Below are positions 41,730-51,226 of a stretch of DNA of 64,000 bases, one piece after another; the first letter of the stretch is position 1, and each line of letters opens with the position of its first letter. The stretch spans positions 62,001 through 126,000 of the forward strand of contig CAJYGB010000016.1 of NCBI GenBank assembly GCA_913774355.1, in the 5' to 3' direction. The notes below the pieces were generated by a model. The model did no database searches. It saw only the letters and a list, made by a program, of their open reading frames with translations, and was not told the DNA's origin. Origin of the DNA: an uncultured Chryseobacterium sp. (GTDB lineage: Bacteria > Bacteroidota > Bacteroidia > Flavobacteriales > Weeksellaceae). Position numbers and translations under genes: made by a program.

Positions 41730-43895
41730 ATGAAGAAAGTTTTGGTATCTGTAATTATTCTTGGTTCTGTAACTGTAGCTGCACAGACAAAGGATTCGGC
41801 AAATACAAAGAATATTGAAGAAGTTGTTATCAATTCAGTGACAAAAAAAGATTCTGACTACAGCAACAAAATGCCTTTAAAAGCGATTGAAGATCCTCAG
41901 GTGTACTCTTCTGTGAGCCGGGCTGTACTGGAAAATCAGGTGCTTTTTAAGGTGGATGATGCATACAGGAACGTTACCGGGCTACAGCCTATGTGGACGG
42001 CTACCAGCCGTGCAGGAGACGGCGGATCGTACATTGTTTTAAGGGGATTTCCTTCCAACAACTCCGTGAGAAACGGATTGGTTTCGCCTGTAACCACCGT
42101 AATTGATGCGATAAACATAGAACGTTTTGAGGTACTGAAAGGACCATCAGGAACACTTTACGGAAGTAATGTAGCTTCTTACGGAGGACTTGTCAACAGG
42201 ACGACCAAAAAGCCGTCTGATACATTTGAAGGGCAGGTAAGCCTGTTCGGAGGAAGTTATAATACCTACCGGGCACAGGCGGATGTAAATGCACCGCTTA
42301 CCAATGATAAAAAACTTCTTTTCAGAATAAATACCGCCTATACCAATGAAGGAACTTTTCAGAAAAAGGATGCTCAAAATTCTTTTTTTGCCTTCACTCC
42401 CACCCTAACGTATAATGCAACGGATCGGCTGCAGTTCAACCTGGAATACGAATTTTTCCAGTCCAGGGCAATAGGAGACAGCTTCTTCTTTTACCTTTCG
42501 CCGGACACCCTGGGAGGTATTAATAATATGAAAGACCTGGAGAAGGCAGGACTTGATTATAAACAGTCATATTCAGGAAAAGGTCTTTATACGACAGCAA
42601 GAAACAGCAACATTTTCGGACAGGTTAATTACCAGATTAATGATAATATCAGATCTTCTACCAATATCAATAACAGCTACGGTTTCTCTAATGGCAACAA
42701 CCCTTATTTTACGGTATTGCAGAATGAAGCCAACGCCCTTGTTGTAGGAAGAGCAGATCAGGCAACCAATAACAGTACTAAATCGTATTTTCAGATCCAG
42801 CAGAATTTTAACTTTGATTATAAGTTCGCAAACGGAATGAGAAACAGGACGGTAATCGGTTTTGATTTCCTGAGAACAACGACACGATTACACTACTACG
42901 GACTGAACAGCGAAAAATATCCGATGGGATTCTTTGATTTTGTACCTGTGAAAGGAACAGATTATTCCAACTTCAATGCAAACGTCCTTGGAGCCATCTA
43001 CAGTGATCCTGCCAATGTAAGCTCTACCAATAATATCGGGGATTTGAAGACATACAGCGGTTATCTGTCGAATGTTTTCACACCATTAGAAGGATTGAAT
43101 CTTGTGGTAGGGTTACGTTACGAAAATAACGATTTCCTTGGCGGAAGAATTTATGTTAATGACAGTGCCCCTTATAAGCAATCTGCATGGTCTCCGAAGG
43201 CCGGTTTGGTATATCAGATCATAAAAGATAAGTTTTCGGTTTTCGGGAACTATCAGAACAGCTTCAAGAGCAATGGCTATTACATCGTAGATAAACAGTC
43301 TAATATTGCGTTATCCGATCCTGAAAAGGCAAATCAGTTTGAAGGAGGGCTTAAAGGGAATCTTTTCAATGGAAGAATCAACGCTACGGTGAGCTATTAC
43401 GATATCAAAGTTAAAAATATGCTTTTGGATACCGGTGAATATCTGGCCAATTTCCAAAGTGTGCAGACCCAGGCCGGAAAGCTTCACAGCAAAGGAGTGG
43501 AGCTGGAAGTAAATGCATATCTGGTTAAAGGGTTTTCCCTCATCGGAGGAGTTGCATACAACGATACCCGGGATGTGCAGACCGGTCTTCGTCCTAATAC
43601 TGCGGGATCATACTGGCTTGCCAATTTCAATGCAAGCTACCAGTTTCTTGATGGAAACCTGAAAGGCCTTGGCTTTGGTATTGGGGGGAATTATGCCAGC
43701 GATAATAACGTAACAGGGAATTTTATTCTTCCAAAATATTTTGTACTCAATGCCAATGCATTCTATGATACAAAAAAATTCAGGGTTGGAGTAAAAGTAG
43801 ACAATTTTACCAATCAGCACTACTGGACGGGATACACTACTGCAAACCCACAGAAGCTTATCAACGCGCTGGGAAGCATAACCTATAAATTTTAA
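41730..43895 (+). CDS. TonB-dependent siderophore receptor
   Basis: A 721-aa outer-membrane receptor. The signal peptide (MKKVLVSVIILGSVTVAAQ) is followed by a TonB-box-like NIEEVVINSV. The plug shows SYIVLRGFPSN and IERFEVLKGPSGTLYGSNVASYGGLVNRTTKKP. The remainder is a 22-strand barrel ending with ALGSITYKF (terminal Phe). FhuE/FpvA-like architecture; the ligand is probably a ferric siderophore. It heads a block with a second receptor 25 nt downstream, probably co-transcribed. Confidence 0.93.
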   Translation: MKKVLVSVIILGSVTVAAQTKDSANTKNIEEVVINSVTKKDSDYSNKMPLKAIEDPQVYSSVSRAVLENQVLFKVDDAYRNVTGLQPMWTATSRAGDGGSYIVLRGFPSNNSVRNGLVSPVTTVIDAINIERFEVLKGPSGTLYGSNVASYGGLVNRTTKKPSDTFEGQVSLFGGSYNTYRAQADVNAPLTNDKKLLFRINTAYTNEGTFQKKDAQNSFFAFTPTLTYNATDRLQFNLEYEFFQSRAIGDSFFFYLSPDTLGGINNMKDLEKAGLDYKQSYSGKGLYTTARNSNIFGQVNYQINDNIRSSTNINNSYGFSNGNNPYFTVLQNEANALVVGRADQATNNSTKSYFQIQQNFNFDYKFANGMRNRTVIGFDFLRTTTRLHYYGLNSEKYPMGFFDFVPVKGTDYSNFNANVLGAIYSDPANVSSTNNIGDLKTYSGYLSNVFTPLEGLNLVVGLRYENNDFLGGRIYVNDSAPYKQSAWSPKAGLVYQIIKDKFSVFGNYQNSFKSNGYYIVDKQSNIALSDPEKANQFEGGLKGNLFNGRINATVSYYDIKVKNMLLDTGEYLANFQSVQTQAGKLHSKGVELEVNAYLVKGFSLIGGVAYNDTRDVQTGLRPNTAGSYWLANFNASYQFLDGNLKGLGFGIGGNYASDNNVTGNFILPKYFVLNANAFYDTKKFRVGVKVDNFTNQHYWTGYTTANPQKLINALGSITYKF

Positions 43896-43920
43896 ACCAC
43901 ATCCTATAAGGATCATCTGA

Positions 43921-46143
43921 ATGAGAAAACTTATAATTTTTGCAGCATTCCTTACTACGACGCTGGCATTGGCCCAACACAATGACACCATAAAATCGAA
44001 TGACATCGAAGAAGTTATTGTAAACGGTAAGTATTATAAAAAATATGTTGAGAAAGAGGGATCTTCCTCCATTCGCCTGGATGAGGCACTGATAAAGATT
44101 CCTCAGAATATTTCGATCATTACCAACCGTGCTCTGGAAGATCAGCAGGTGACTACCATGAGCGACGGGGTCTTAAGAAACGTTGCAGGAGCTCAAAGGC
44201 TGGAACACTGGGGCGATATGTACACAAGAATCAATATGAGAGGTTCCCGGGCGGCCGCTTTCATGAACGGGGTAAACGTAACCTCAAACTGGGGTCCATT
44301 GTCCGAAGATATGTCTTTTGTTGACCATATCGAATTCATTAAAGGACCTTCAGGATTCTTAATGTCCAACGGTGAGCCAAGCGGCATTTACAATATCGTA
44401 ACTAAAAAGCCTACCGGACAGTCTTTAAATGGTTCCGCCAGAGTAACACTGGGCAGCTTCAATATGTACAGGGGTGAAACGGATATCGATACAAAAATTA
44501 CTGATAAAGTAGCATTCAGATTAAATTTAATGGCTCAGAATAAAAAGAGCTTCAGAGATTATGAATTTAACGACCGGTATATCATCAATCCTTCCCTGAA
44601 AGTAAACCTTACCGACAAAACCACTTTAACAGCAGAATACATCTATCAGAAAGCAAAAATGTCTGAAGTAGGTTCAGCGTATGTTTTCAGCTATGACGGC
44701 TATGCCACAAGACCGGTTTCCTATACGGCAACTGATCCGGGTATTGAACCAACCAGAGTGGACAACAACACGGTAAACATCAATTTACAGCATAAATTCA
44801 ATGAAAACTGGAAGCTTACGTCTCAGCTGACTTATGTAAACGAGTATACGATGGGAAGCAACCTCTGGCCAAGTCAATTTGTAGGCAATTACATGATCCG
44901 TCGTCTGGGATATTGGGAAGCAGATAATACAATGAAATTCGGGCAGGTCTTCTTAAACGGTTATGCTAAAACAGGAGTCGTTTCTCATAAGATATTAGCA
45001 GGACTGGATCTAGGAAGCAAAAAATATATGGCAGACTGGTCTCAGGGATATAATCTGGATAAATTTAATGCAAACGGGGATTACAGACCCGCAACTGCAA
45101 CGGATCCGGGAAATATGGTTGCCGATTACAGCTACTGGTATAACCTGAACACCAATAATTACGACAACAATCCGGGAACGTACTATGGCCCTAACAACAA
45201 TTCAGCATATGTACCGTTTAATAAAACAAAACCCCTATCTGTAAGAGCAGGATCAGCAAGTATGCTCGAGCAAAATTATACCGGATTGTACTTACAGGAT
45301 GAATTAGGATTTTTGGATGACAGATTAAGACTTACACTGGCGGCACGCTATACTACCGTAAAAGAAAGCAATTACGGTACTAAAATGGAAGCCGACAAAA
45401 TAACACCACGTGTAGGAATCAGCTATTCTATAGATCAAGACCTGTCCGTTTATGGTTTATATGATCAGTCTTTCGTACCGCAGGCAGCCATTTTCAGGGA
45501 CGGAAGCACCGTAAAACCGATTACAGGCAACAATATGGAAGTTGGTGTGAAGAAAGACTGGTTTGGCGGAAAATGGAATACGACCTTATCTCTATACAAC
45601 ATTATAAAAAACAATGCTACGACCAATGACCCTGCCAATACAGGGAATGAGCAATTTTCTATCCTGCTTGGAAAAACCAGGGTGCAGGGAGTAGAGTTTG
45701 ACTTAAAAGGAGAAATCGTAAAAGGCTTTAACGCTATTTTTAACTATGCTTTTACCGAGAATAAAATAACGGAATCCAATGATCCTGTAAGAAACCCGGT
45801 GGGAATGAGAATTCCGGGATACGCAAAGCATACCGCAAACGGCTGGCTGAACTATATTTTTACCAATGGAGCCTTGGAAGGTTTCGGACTCTCTTTTGGC
45901 GGAACATACCTGGCAGACAGAAGTACCTGGGCATGGGCAAATTCCGGCACCCAGAGAGGCCTTGATGATTATGTGAAATTTGATGCCGGTCTTTCCTGGG
46001 AGAATACGAAATTCAGAGTGGGCCTAAACGTATTTAATGTATTCAACAGATACCTTTATTCCGGTTCTCCATACGGAAACTATTACTACTATCAGGCTGA
46101 GGCGCCAAGAAACTTCAGACTTTCAATAGGATATAAATTTTAA
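43921..46143 (+). CDS. TonB-dependent siderophore receptor (second)
   Basis: 740 aa. Signal peptide MRKLIIFAAFLTTTLALAQ, then TonB-box-like DIEEVIVNG. The plug has LIKIPQNISIITNRALEDQ, RINMRGSRAAAFMNGV and HIEFIKGPSGFLMSNGEPSGIYNIVTKKPTG, the pattern of FpvA/FecA-like siderophore receptors. The barrel ends RLSIGYKF. It differs clearly from its neighbour in sequence, so the two likely take different chelates or cooperate. A hairpin with a T-run follows its stop, before the PepSY gene. Confidence 0.93.
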   Translation: MRKLIIFAAFLTTTLALAQHNDTIKSNDIEEVIVNGKYYKKYVEKEGSSSIRLDEALIKIPQNISIITNRALEDQQVTTMSDGVLRNVAGAQRLEHWGDMYTRINMRGSRAAAFMNGVNVTSNWGPLSEDMSFVDHIEFIKGPSGFLMSNGEPSGIYNIVTKKPTGQSLNGSARVTLGSFNMYRGETDIDTKITDKVAFRLNLMAQNKKSFRDYEFNDRYIINPSLKVNLTDKTTLTAEYIYQKAKMSEVGSAYVFSYDGYATRPVSYTATDPGIEPTRVDNNTVNINLQHKFNENWKLTSQLTYVNEYTMGSNLWPSQFVGNYMIRRLGYWEADNTMKFGQVFLNGYAKTGVVSHKILAGLDLGSKKYMADWSQGYNLDKFNANGDYRPATATDPGNMVADYSYWYNLNTNNYDNNPGTYYGPNNNSAYVPFNKTKPLSVRAGSASMLEQNYTGLYLQDELGFLDDRLRLTLAARYTTVKESNYGTKMEADKITPRVGISYSIDQDLSVYGLYDQSFVPQAAIFRDGSTVKPITGNNMEVGVKKDWFGGKWNTTLSLYNIIKNNATTNDPANTGNEQFSILLGKTRVQGVEFDLKGEIVKGFNAIFNYAFTENKITESNDPVRNPVGMRIPGYAKHTANGWLNYIFTNGALEGFGLSFGGTYLADRSTWAWANSGTQRGLDDYVKFDAGLSWENTKFRVGLNVFNVFNRYLYSGSPYGNYYYYQAEAPRNFRLSIGYKF

Positions 46144-46150
46144 ATAAATT

Positions 46151-46182
46151 AAAGTTAACCCCTCAAAAGGTTAACTTTTTTC
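46151..46182 (+). terminator. Terminator-like hairpin between receptor and PepSY gene
   Basis: The stem AAAGTTAACC / GGTTAACTTT with an 8-nt loop and a T-run ends 2 nt before the PepSY ATG. It could be a partial intra-operon terminator lowering downstream expression. Confidence 0.65.
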
Positions 46183-46184
46183 TC

Positions 46185-47393
46185 ATGAGAAAGAAGCATC
46201 ATCATAAAAAGAAACCTTCTTTTGTCCAAAAGTGGTCTGCCAAACTGCATTTGTGGTTGGGCTTGTCCGTCGGGCTGATCGTTTTTATCGTTTCCCTTTC
46301 AGGGACGCTGTACGTTTTTAAAGATGAAATCCAGCATCAGCTCCGCAAGGAAGTACTGTACGTAGATGCTGAAACGATTACGCAGAAGCCGCTTTCCATT
46401 GAAACCCTGAAGGAAAAGGTGGCGCTGGAAGTTAATGAACAATATCCCATAAGCTCGGTTGAAATCCCTTTAGCCAGAAACAGGGCTTATGAATTCCTGT
46501 ATTATGAAAAGGATAAAAAAGCATGGAATTACTTTGATGAAGTTAAGATCAACAAACTGGTTTATGTAAATCCGTATACCGGGGAAATTCTTGGGATCTA
46601 CAATGAAAAATACGACCTCTTTCCTATCCTGAAATCTGTTCACTGGAGCCTGCTGCTGAAAGCAGACTGGGGAAAATATGCAGTGGGAATTCCGGTGGTG
46701 CTTTTTATCATCATGCTGATCACAGGGATTGTGTTATGGTGGCCTAAAAACAAAAATGCCAGGAAAGGAAGATTCCGTTTCGACTGGAAAAATGTAAAAA
46801 GCCGGAAACGTAAAAACTACGACCTTCATAACATCCTCGGGTTTTATGCATCCTTTATTGCCCTGCTGATGAGCATAACCGGAATTTACTTTGCTTATCC
46901 ATGGGTAAAAAATGTTTTCAATGTTACCCTGTCTGGCTCGATGGAGCTTCCGAAAGAAAAGGAAGTAAAATCGCCCGATTCGTTACTTGCGAGAAACAAT
47001 TCGGTGTTTGATCTGACGGCACAGGAAACAAGACGGCTTTATGCCACCTCATCAAGCTTCAGGATTCCTCTGAACGGCAAAAACAAAAAAGGAAAAACAT
47101 TAAAAAATATTCCGGTGACGGTTTATGGGGAAGAAGGAAGATTCGCCGTGAGAAACCAGCTGGCTTTTGATAAATACTCCGGGAAATTATTATTAAACAA
47201 ACCGCATCAGAAATTAAACACAGCAGAAAAATATGCCCATGCCAATTATGACATCCATACCGGTTCTTACTTTGGAATCGCAGGAAAAGTCATCTGGTTC
47301 ATTGCAGGGCTGATCTGTACCTCATTGCCCGTCACCGGATTTCTGGTATGGCTGGGGAAAAGGAAGAAAAAAGGAATTAAAAAAGCATCATGA
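46185..47393 (+). CDS. PepSY-associated membrane protein, putative ferric reductase
   Basis: 402 aa, four membrane helices (LWLGLSVGLIVFIVSLSGTLYVF, VGIPVVLFIIMLITGIVLWW, ILGFYASFIALLMSITGIYF, VIWFIAGLICTSLPVTGFLV). Conserved His residues in KLHLWLG, SVHWSLLLK, YDLHNILGFYA and NYDIHTGSYFG match the PepSY_TM family, thought to bind heme and reduce iron or flavin-linked substrates next to TBDRs. The start is unusual: MRKKHHHKKKP, a basic His-run. It overlaps the next receptor gene by 4 nt. A paralogue is at 49931-51142. Confidence 0.88.
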   Translation: MRKKHHHKKKPSFVQKWSAKLHLWLGLSVGLIVFIVSLSGTLYVFKDEIQHQLRKEVLYVDAETITQKPLSIETLKEKVALEVNEQYPISSVEIPLARNRAYEFLYYEKDKKAWNYFDEVKINKLVYVNPYTGEILGIYNEKYDLFPILKSVHWSLLLKADWGKYAVGIPVVLFIIMLITGIVLWWPKNKNARKGRFRFDWKNVKSRKRKNYDLHNILGFYASFIALLMSITGIYFAYPWVKNVFNVTLSGSMELPKEKEVKSPDSLLARNNSVFDLTAQETRRLYATSSSFRIPLNGKNKKGKTLKNIPVTVYGEEGRFAVRNQLAFDKYSGKLLLNKPHQKLNTAEKYAHANYDIHTGSYFGIAGKVIWFIAGLICTSLPVTGFLVWLGKRKKKGIKKAS

Positions 47394-49507
47394 AGAAAAT
47401 CATTTTATCGGCTGCTGCTTTGGCCGCCATTACTGTTGCAGGACAGCAGAAAGACTCTTTACAGGTGAAAGACGTGGATGAAGTCGTCCTGACCGCTTCA
47501 AGGAAAAAAGAAAGCATAAAAGAGGTCCCGAGCTCCGTAACGATCGTGAGCCAAAAGCAGATCCAGTCTCAGCTTACCGTCAATTCCGACATTACCAATA
47601 TTTTACAATACACCGTTCCCAGTCTGGCTACCAGCTCGGGAATGACAACCAACAGCGGCCAGACCCTCAGGGGAAGACAGGTGCTCGTCCTCATCGACGG
47701 CATCCCGCAGTCGACGCCTTTACGGAACGGCTCCAGGGATATCCGTTCCATCGATCCGTCCGTTATCGAACGAATTGAAGTCATTAAAGGGGCTACCTCC
47801 ATTTACGGAAACGGATCCGACGGAGGGATCATCAATTACATCACCAAAAAATCAAATGATGAAAAAACGATTTCCGGGCAGTCGCAGGTCGGGATTACCG
47901 GGCAGCTGTACGGAGGAACCCTGGGCGTTAGGGCCAGCCAATTTTTAACGGGAAAGATTACCTCAAAGTTTGACTATGCCGTCTCTCTTGCGTATGAAAG
48001 AACGGGTTACATGAAGGATGCTGATGGCGTTAATCTGAGTCCGACTTCCAGTCCGGCCAAAATGGATAATTACAACGGTATGCTGAAACTGGGGTACAAT
48101 CTGAACGATAACCAGAGAATTGAAGCTTCCTACATCGGGTATGCCTCAAAATCCGACCTCGATCTCGGCCTTAAAACCGGTAAATACGGCATGACACCGA
48201 CCATTGGCGAAGGCTCAGCGAAAAACCAGGAAACTACCCCGCAGGGAACGCCGAGGAACCACAATTTCAAGATCAGCTACGACAACCGGAATCTTTGGAA
48301 AGGCACAGCTTTGAATATTAACTTATACCTTCAGGATTTCAGAACGGTATACGGGTACAGCGACACCTTCCTGAACGGCGGCCAGTCCAACGTCATTTCA
48401 AGGAAAAAAGGAGCAAGATTTAATCTTGATACCCAACTTTGGAATACGGTGAATTCCCAGGGAGAAGTGATTTACGGAGCCGATATTTTAAATGACCAAA
48501 CCGTTCAGAAGCTGGAAGACGGCCGGTATTGGACCCCGGATATGGACATGACCAACATCGCTCCTTTTATGCTCGTAAAGATCGATTTATTTAAAAAACT
48601 GATCCTGAAAGGCGGGCTCCGTTATGAAAACATCAAAGTGAAAGTAGGCGATTTCAACACCCTTTCCACTATTAAAAACGACGGAACCTTTACCAAAAGT
48701 ATTTTCGTAAAAGGCGGAGACCTCGAATATAATGCCCTGGTAGGAAACATCGGGTTCCGTTATAACTTTAATCCACAGATCAATCTTTTCGGAAGTTTTT
48801 CACAGTCCTACTCCATCAATGAGCTGGGACGAATCCTTAGAACCTCAACCGCAGAGACCATCAATCAGCTGGAAACTAAACCGATTATCGTCAACAATTA
48901 CGAATTGGGAGCGACCGGGCAAATCACCAAATGGCTGAATTATGAAATCACCTCTTATGTAAGCACCTCCAAGCTGGGAGCCACCTTTGTACAGAGCCCC
49001 GACCGTTCTCTGATGATCCAGAGAGCTCCGGAAGTGGTGTACGGCGTAGAAGGATTCCTTCAGTTCACCCCGGCACGGTGGATCAACTTCGGCGGAAGCT
49101 ACAGCTGGATGGAAGGCATCACTTCTCCAAAAGACGACGGCGATTATTCAACCAAAATCAATAACAGCAGGATTTCAGCTCCGAAAGTCCTGGCGTATAT
49201 TCAGGTAAGGCCGATCAGGGGCTTATCGGTAGGACTGGATATGCTTCATGCTTTCGGGCAAAACAGGTTCCAGCCGAATGCCAAAACAGGATTGTACACG
49301 TACGGCGAAGGACGGGTTCCGGAATACACGGTTTTTAACTTTAAATCAAGTTACGAAATTAATAAAAGCTGGAGGGTTGCCGGAGGAATCGAGAATCTGC
49401 TCAACAGGTCTTACCAGCCCGCCATTGCCTGGTGGGCAGCCCGGGACAGCGATTTTGTGAACGCCTTGGGAACAAGGGGAACGCTGATGGTGGAATACCG
49501 GTTTTAA
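47390..49507 (+). CDS. TonB-dependent receptor
   Basis: 705 aa. Signal peptide MKKIILSAAALAAITVAGQ, then DVDEVVLTASRKKESIKEVPSSVTIV, which is the usual TonB-box and plug start of siderophore/cobalamin-type receptors. The plug shows GQTLRGRQVLVLIDGIPQS and IERIEVIKGATSIYGNGSDGGIINYITKK. The barrel ends GTLMVEYRF. Its start overlaps the PepSY stop by 4 nt (ATGA), so a coupled uptake-and-reduction pair is likely. The metal chelate is unknown. Confidence 0.93.
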   Translation: MKKIILSAAALAAITVAGQQKDSLQVKDVDEVVLTASRKKESIKEVPSSVTIVSQKQIQSQLTVNSDITNILQYTVPSLATSSGMTTNSGQTLRGRQVLVLIDGIPQSTPLRNGSRDIRSIDPSVIERIEVIKGATSIYGNGSDGGIINYITKKSNDEKTISGQSQVGITGQLYGGTLGVRASQFLTGKITSKFDYAVSLAYERTGYMKDADGVNLSPTSSPAKMDNYNGMLKLGYNLNDNQRIEASYIGYASKSDLDLGLKTGKYGMTPTIGEGSAKNQETTPQGTPRNHNFKISYDNRNLWKGTALNINLYLQDFRTVYGYSDTFLNGGQSNVISRKKGARFNLDTQLWNTVNSQGEVIYGADILNDQTVQKLEDGRYWTPDMDMTNIAPFMLVKIDLFKKLILKGGLRYENIKVKVGDFNTLSTIKNDGTFTKSIFVKGGDLEYNALVGNIGFRYNFNPQINLFGSFSQSYSINELGRILRTSTAETINQLETKPIIVNNYELGATGQITKWLNYEITSYVSTSKLGATFVQSPDRSLMIQRAPEVVYGVEGFLQFTPARWINFGGSYSWMEGITSPKDDGDYSTKINNSRISAPKVLAYIQVRPIRGLSVGLDMLHAFGQNRFQPNAKTGLYTYGEGRVPEYTVFNFKSSYEINKSWRVAGGIENLLNRSYQPAIAWWAARDSDFVNALGTRGTLMVEYRF

Positions 49508-49930
49508 GTGTAGCAGGCCGGAAGAAGGAAACTCGATCTAAAACTTTTTTCAGTCATCATTTAGGATAATCCATTGAATATCAAATGACATTCCAGCCAT
49601 CTAAAAACGTTAGCTCATACTTTTGGAAAAGCGCAAAGCCGCGTATAAAATGGTAAAAGAGGATGCTAAAGGCGTAATGAACTTAACAATGTCAAATTTT
49701 TATACCGTTGAAAATCGCAGGGCTAAAATTGGTATTAAAAATTAATACGGAGTATTGAAGTATTCAATTTACCAAAGATAAAATCTTGCACCGTACCACG
49801 TGAAGTATCCACAAACCTTTCGTGGCTTGGCGTTTTCCAACATCAGATAAAAATTTTAATCAAATTTCGTTAATTATAAGTATTCTAAATAAAAATTAAA
49901 GTTTTATCTTTGCCAGACTTAAGGAAAAAC
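49508..49930. other. Gap with possible gene remnant and promoter
   Basis: No complete gene. A short open stretch (about 49614-49745) reads EKRKAAYKMVKEDAKGV, then MNLTMSNFYTVENRRAK, and ends in a stop, with no clear start: a possible pseudogene tail. Then come a candidate regulator half-site ATTCTAAATAA (49882-49892) and the -7 box TATCTTTG (49905-49912). Confidence 0.4.
49905..49912 (+). promoter_or_regulatory. -7 box of the second PepSY gene
   Basis: TATCTTTG, 18 nt before ATG 49931. An in-frame TTG at 49910 lies inside this box and is therefore not the start. Confidence 0.5.
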
Positions 49931-51142
49931 ATGAGGAAAAAGCATCATCATAAAAAAAGTCCCGGCACATTTAAGAAATGGACCGGGAAACTGCATTTAT
50001 GGCTGGGCCTGGGTGTCGGGTTCCTGGTTTTTATCATTTCCATTACCGGCGCTTTATATGTTTTTAAAGATGAAATTGAAAATGCCACCCGGAAAGATGT
50101 TATTTATCACCACGAAAAAAATATAGAGCAGAAGCAGGTTCTTCCGATCAGAGTACTGGAAAAGGCTGTCGTGGATCAGGTGAAAGAAAAATACCCCGTC
50201 CACTGGGTGAATATCCCGATCGACAAAAAGATGTCTTACCTGTTCTACTGGTATGAGCACAACCCGGATGGATGGAATTATTTTGAAGAATTTCCTATTT
50301 ACAAAGTGGCGTATGTCAATCCGTATACCGGAGAAGTTCTGAGGACTTACGACGAGAAAAACGGTTTCTTCCAGATCGTTAAGATGATCCACTGGAGCTA
50401 TCTGCTGAAACAGTCATGGGGAACGTACCTGGTCGGCATTCCTGTGATTATCTTCGTCATAATGCTGGTTTCAGGGATTGTTCTTTGGTGGCCTAAAAAC
50501 AAAGCGGCCAGGAAACAGCGGTTTTCTTTCAGATGGCAGAATGTAAAAAACTGGAAAAGGAAGAACTACGATTTACACAATGTCCTTGGCTTTTATGCTT
50601 CCATTTTTGCCCTGATCTTTTCCATTACCGGATTGTTTTATGCCTTCTTTGCCGTTCAGGCAGCAATTTATTTTATTTTCTCCGGCGGAAAGACGGCTTA
50701 TCCGGATTTTTCATCCATTACCACCAAAGCTCCGATCGAATTGCGGACGGAAGGAACCCTGGATAAAATAAGCAATACTGTTAAGGCAAAATACCCGGAT
50801 TCCTACGGATTCTCTATCGATTTAGGCCACGAGCATATGGACGACCACGAACATCCGCATTTTGAAGTATACGTAAAGCATCTGTCTTATTCGTATCACA
50901 AAAGCAGCAGCCTGATCTTTGACGAAAATTCCGGCGAACTGCTGCATGCCCATGATATGAAAGACAAAAATTTCGGCGAAAAAGCGGTTGGTGCCAATTA
51001 CGACATCCACGTAGGCTCCATTCTCGGGCTTCCGACCAAGATCATTGCTTTTATCGTCAGCCTTATATGTGCCTCATTACCTGTCACCGGTTTCATGATC
51101 TGGTGGGGACGGCGAAAAAAGAAAAAAGTGAAAAATGCCTGA
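49931..51142 (+). CDS. PepSY-associated membrane protein with His-rich loop
   Basis: 403 aa from ATG 49931 (MRKKHHHKKSPGTFKKWTGK). It has the same four-helix layout as the protein at 46185 and shares YDLHNVLGFYAS and NYDIHVGSILG. It differs by a histidine-rich periplasmic loop, GHEHMDDHEHPH (near residues 299-310), followed by KHLSYSYHK, which looks like a metal-binding insert. It probably arose by duplication around the receptor gene. It should sit in the inner membrane and reduce or receive metal; this is inferred from family and context. Confidence 0.88.
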   Translation: MRKKHHHKKSPGTFKKWTGKLHLWLGLGVGFLVFIISITGALYVFKDEIENATRKDVIYHHEKNIEQKQVLPIRVLEKAVVDQVKEKYPVHWVNIPIDKKMSYLFYWYEHNPDGWNYFEEFPIYKVAYVNPYTGEVLRTYDEKNGFFQIVKMIHWSYLLKQSWGTYLVGIPVIIFVIMLVSGIVLWWPKNKAARKQRFSFRWQNVKNWKRKNYDLHNVLGFYASIFALIFSITGLFYAFFAVQAAIYFIFSGGKTAYPDFSSITTKAPIELRTEGTLDKISNTVKAKYPDSYGFSIDLGHEHMDDHEHPHFEVYVKHLSYSYHKSSSLIFDENSGELLHAHDMKDKNFGEKAVGANYDIHVGSILGLPTKIIAFIVSLICASLPVTGFMIWWGRRKKKKVKNA

Positions 51143-51226
51143 AAAAAAATTTCAATTATTATTTAGTTAATAATCCATTAATACAATCTTTTTTATAATT
51201 TTAACCTTTTAGAATTTTAGAACAGA

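Noticed and set aside
49795..49810. GTACCACGTGAAGTA as a parS site
   Set aside because: Only the CACGTGAA core agrees; the outer bases break the palindrome.
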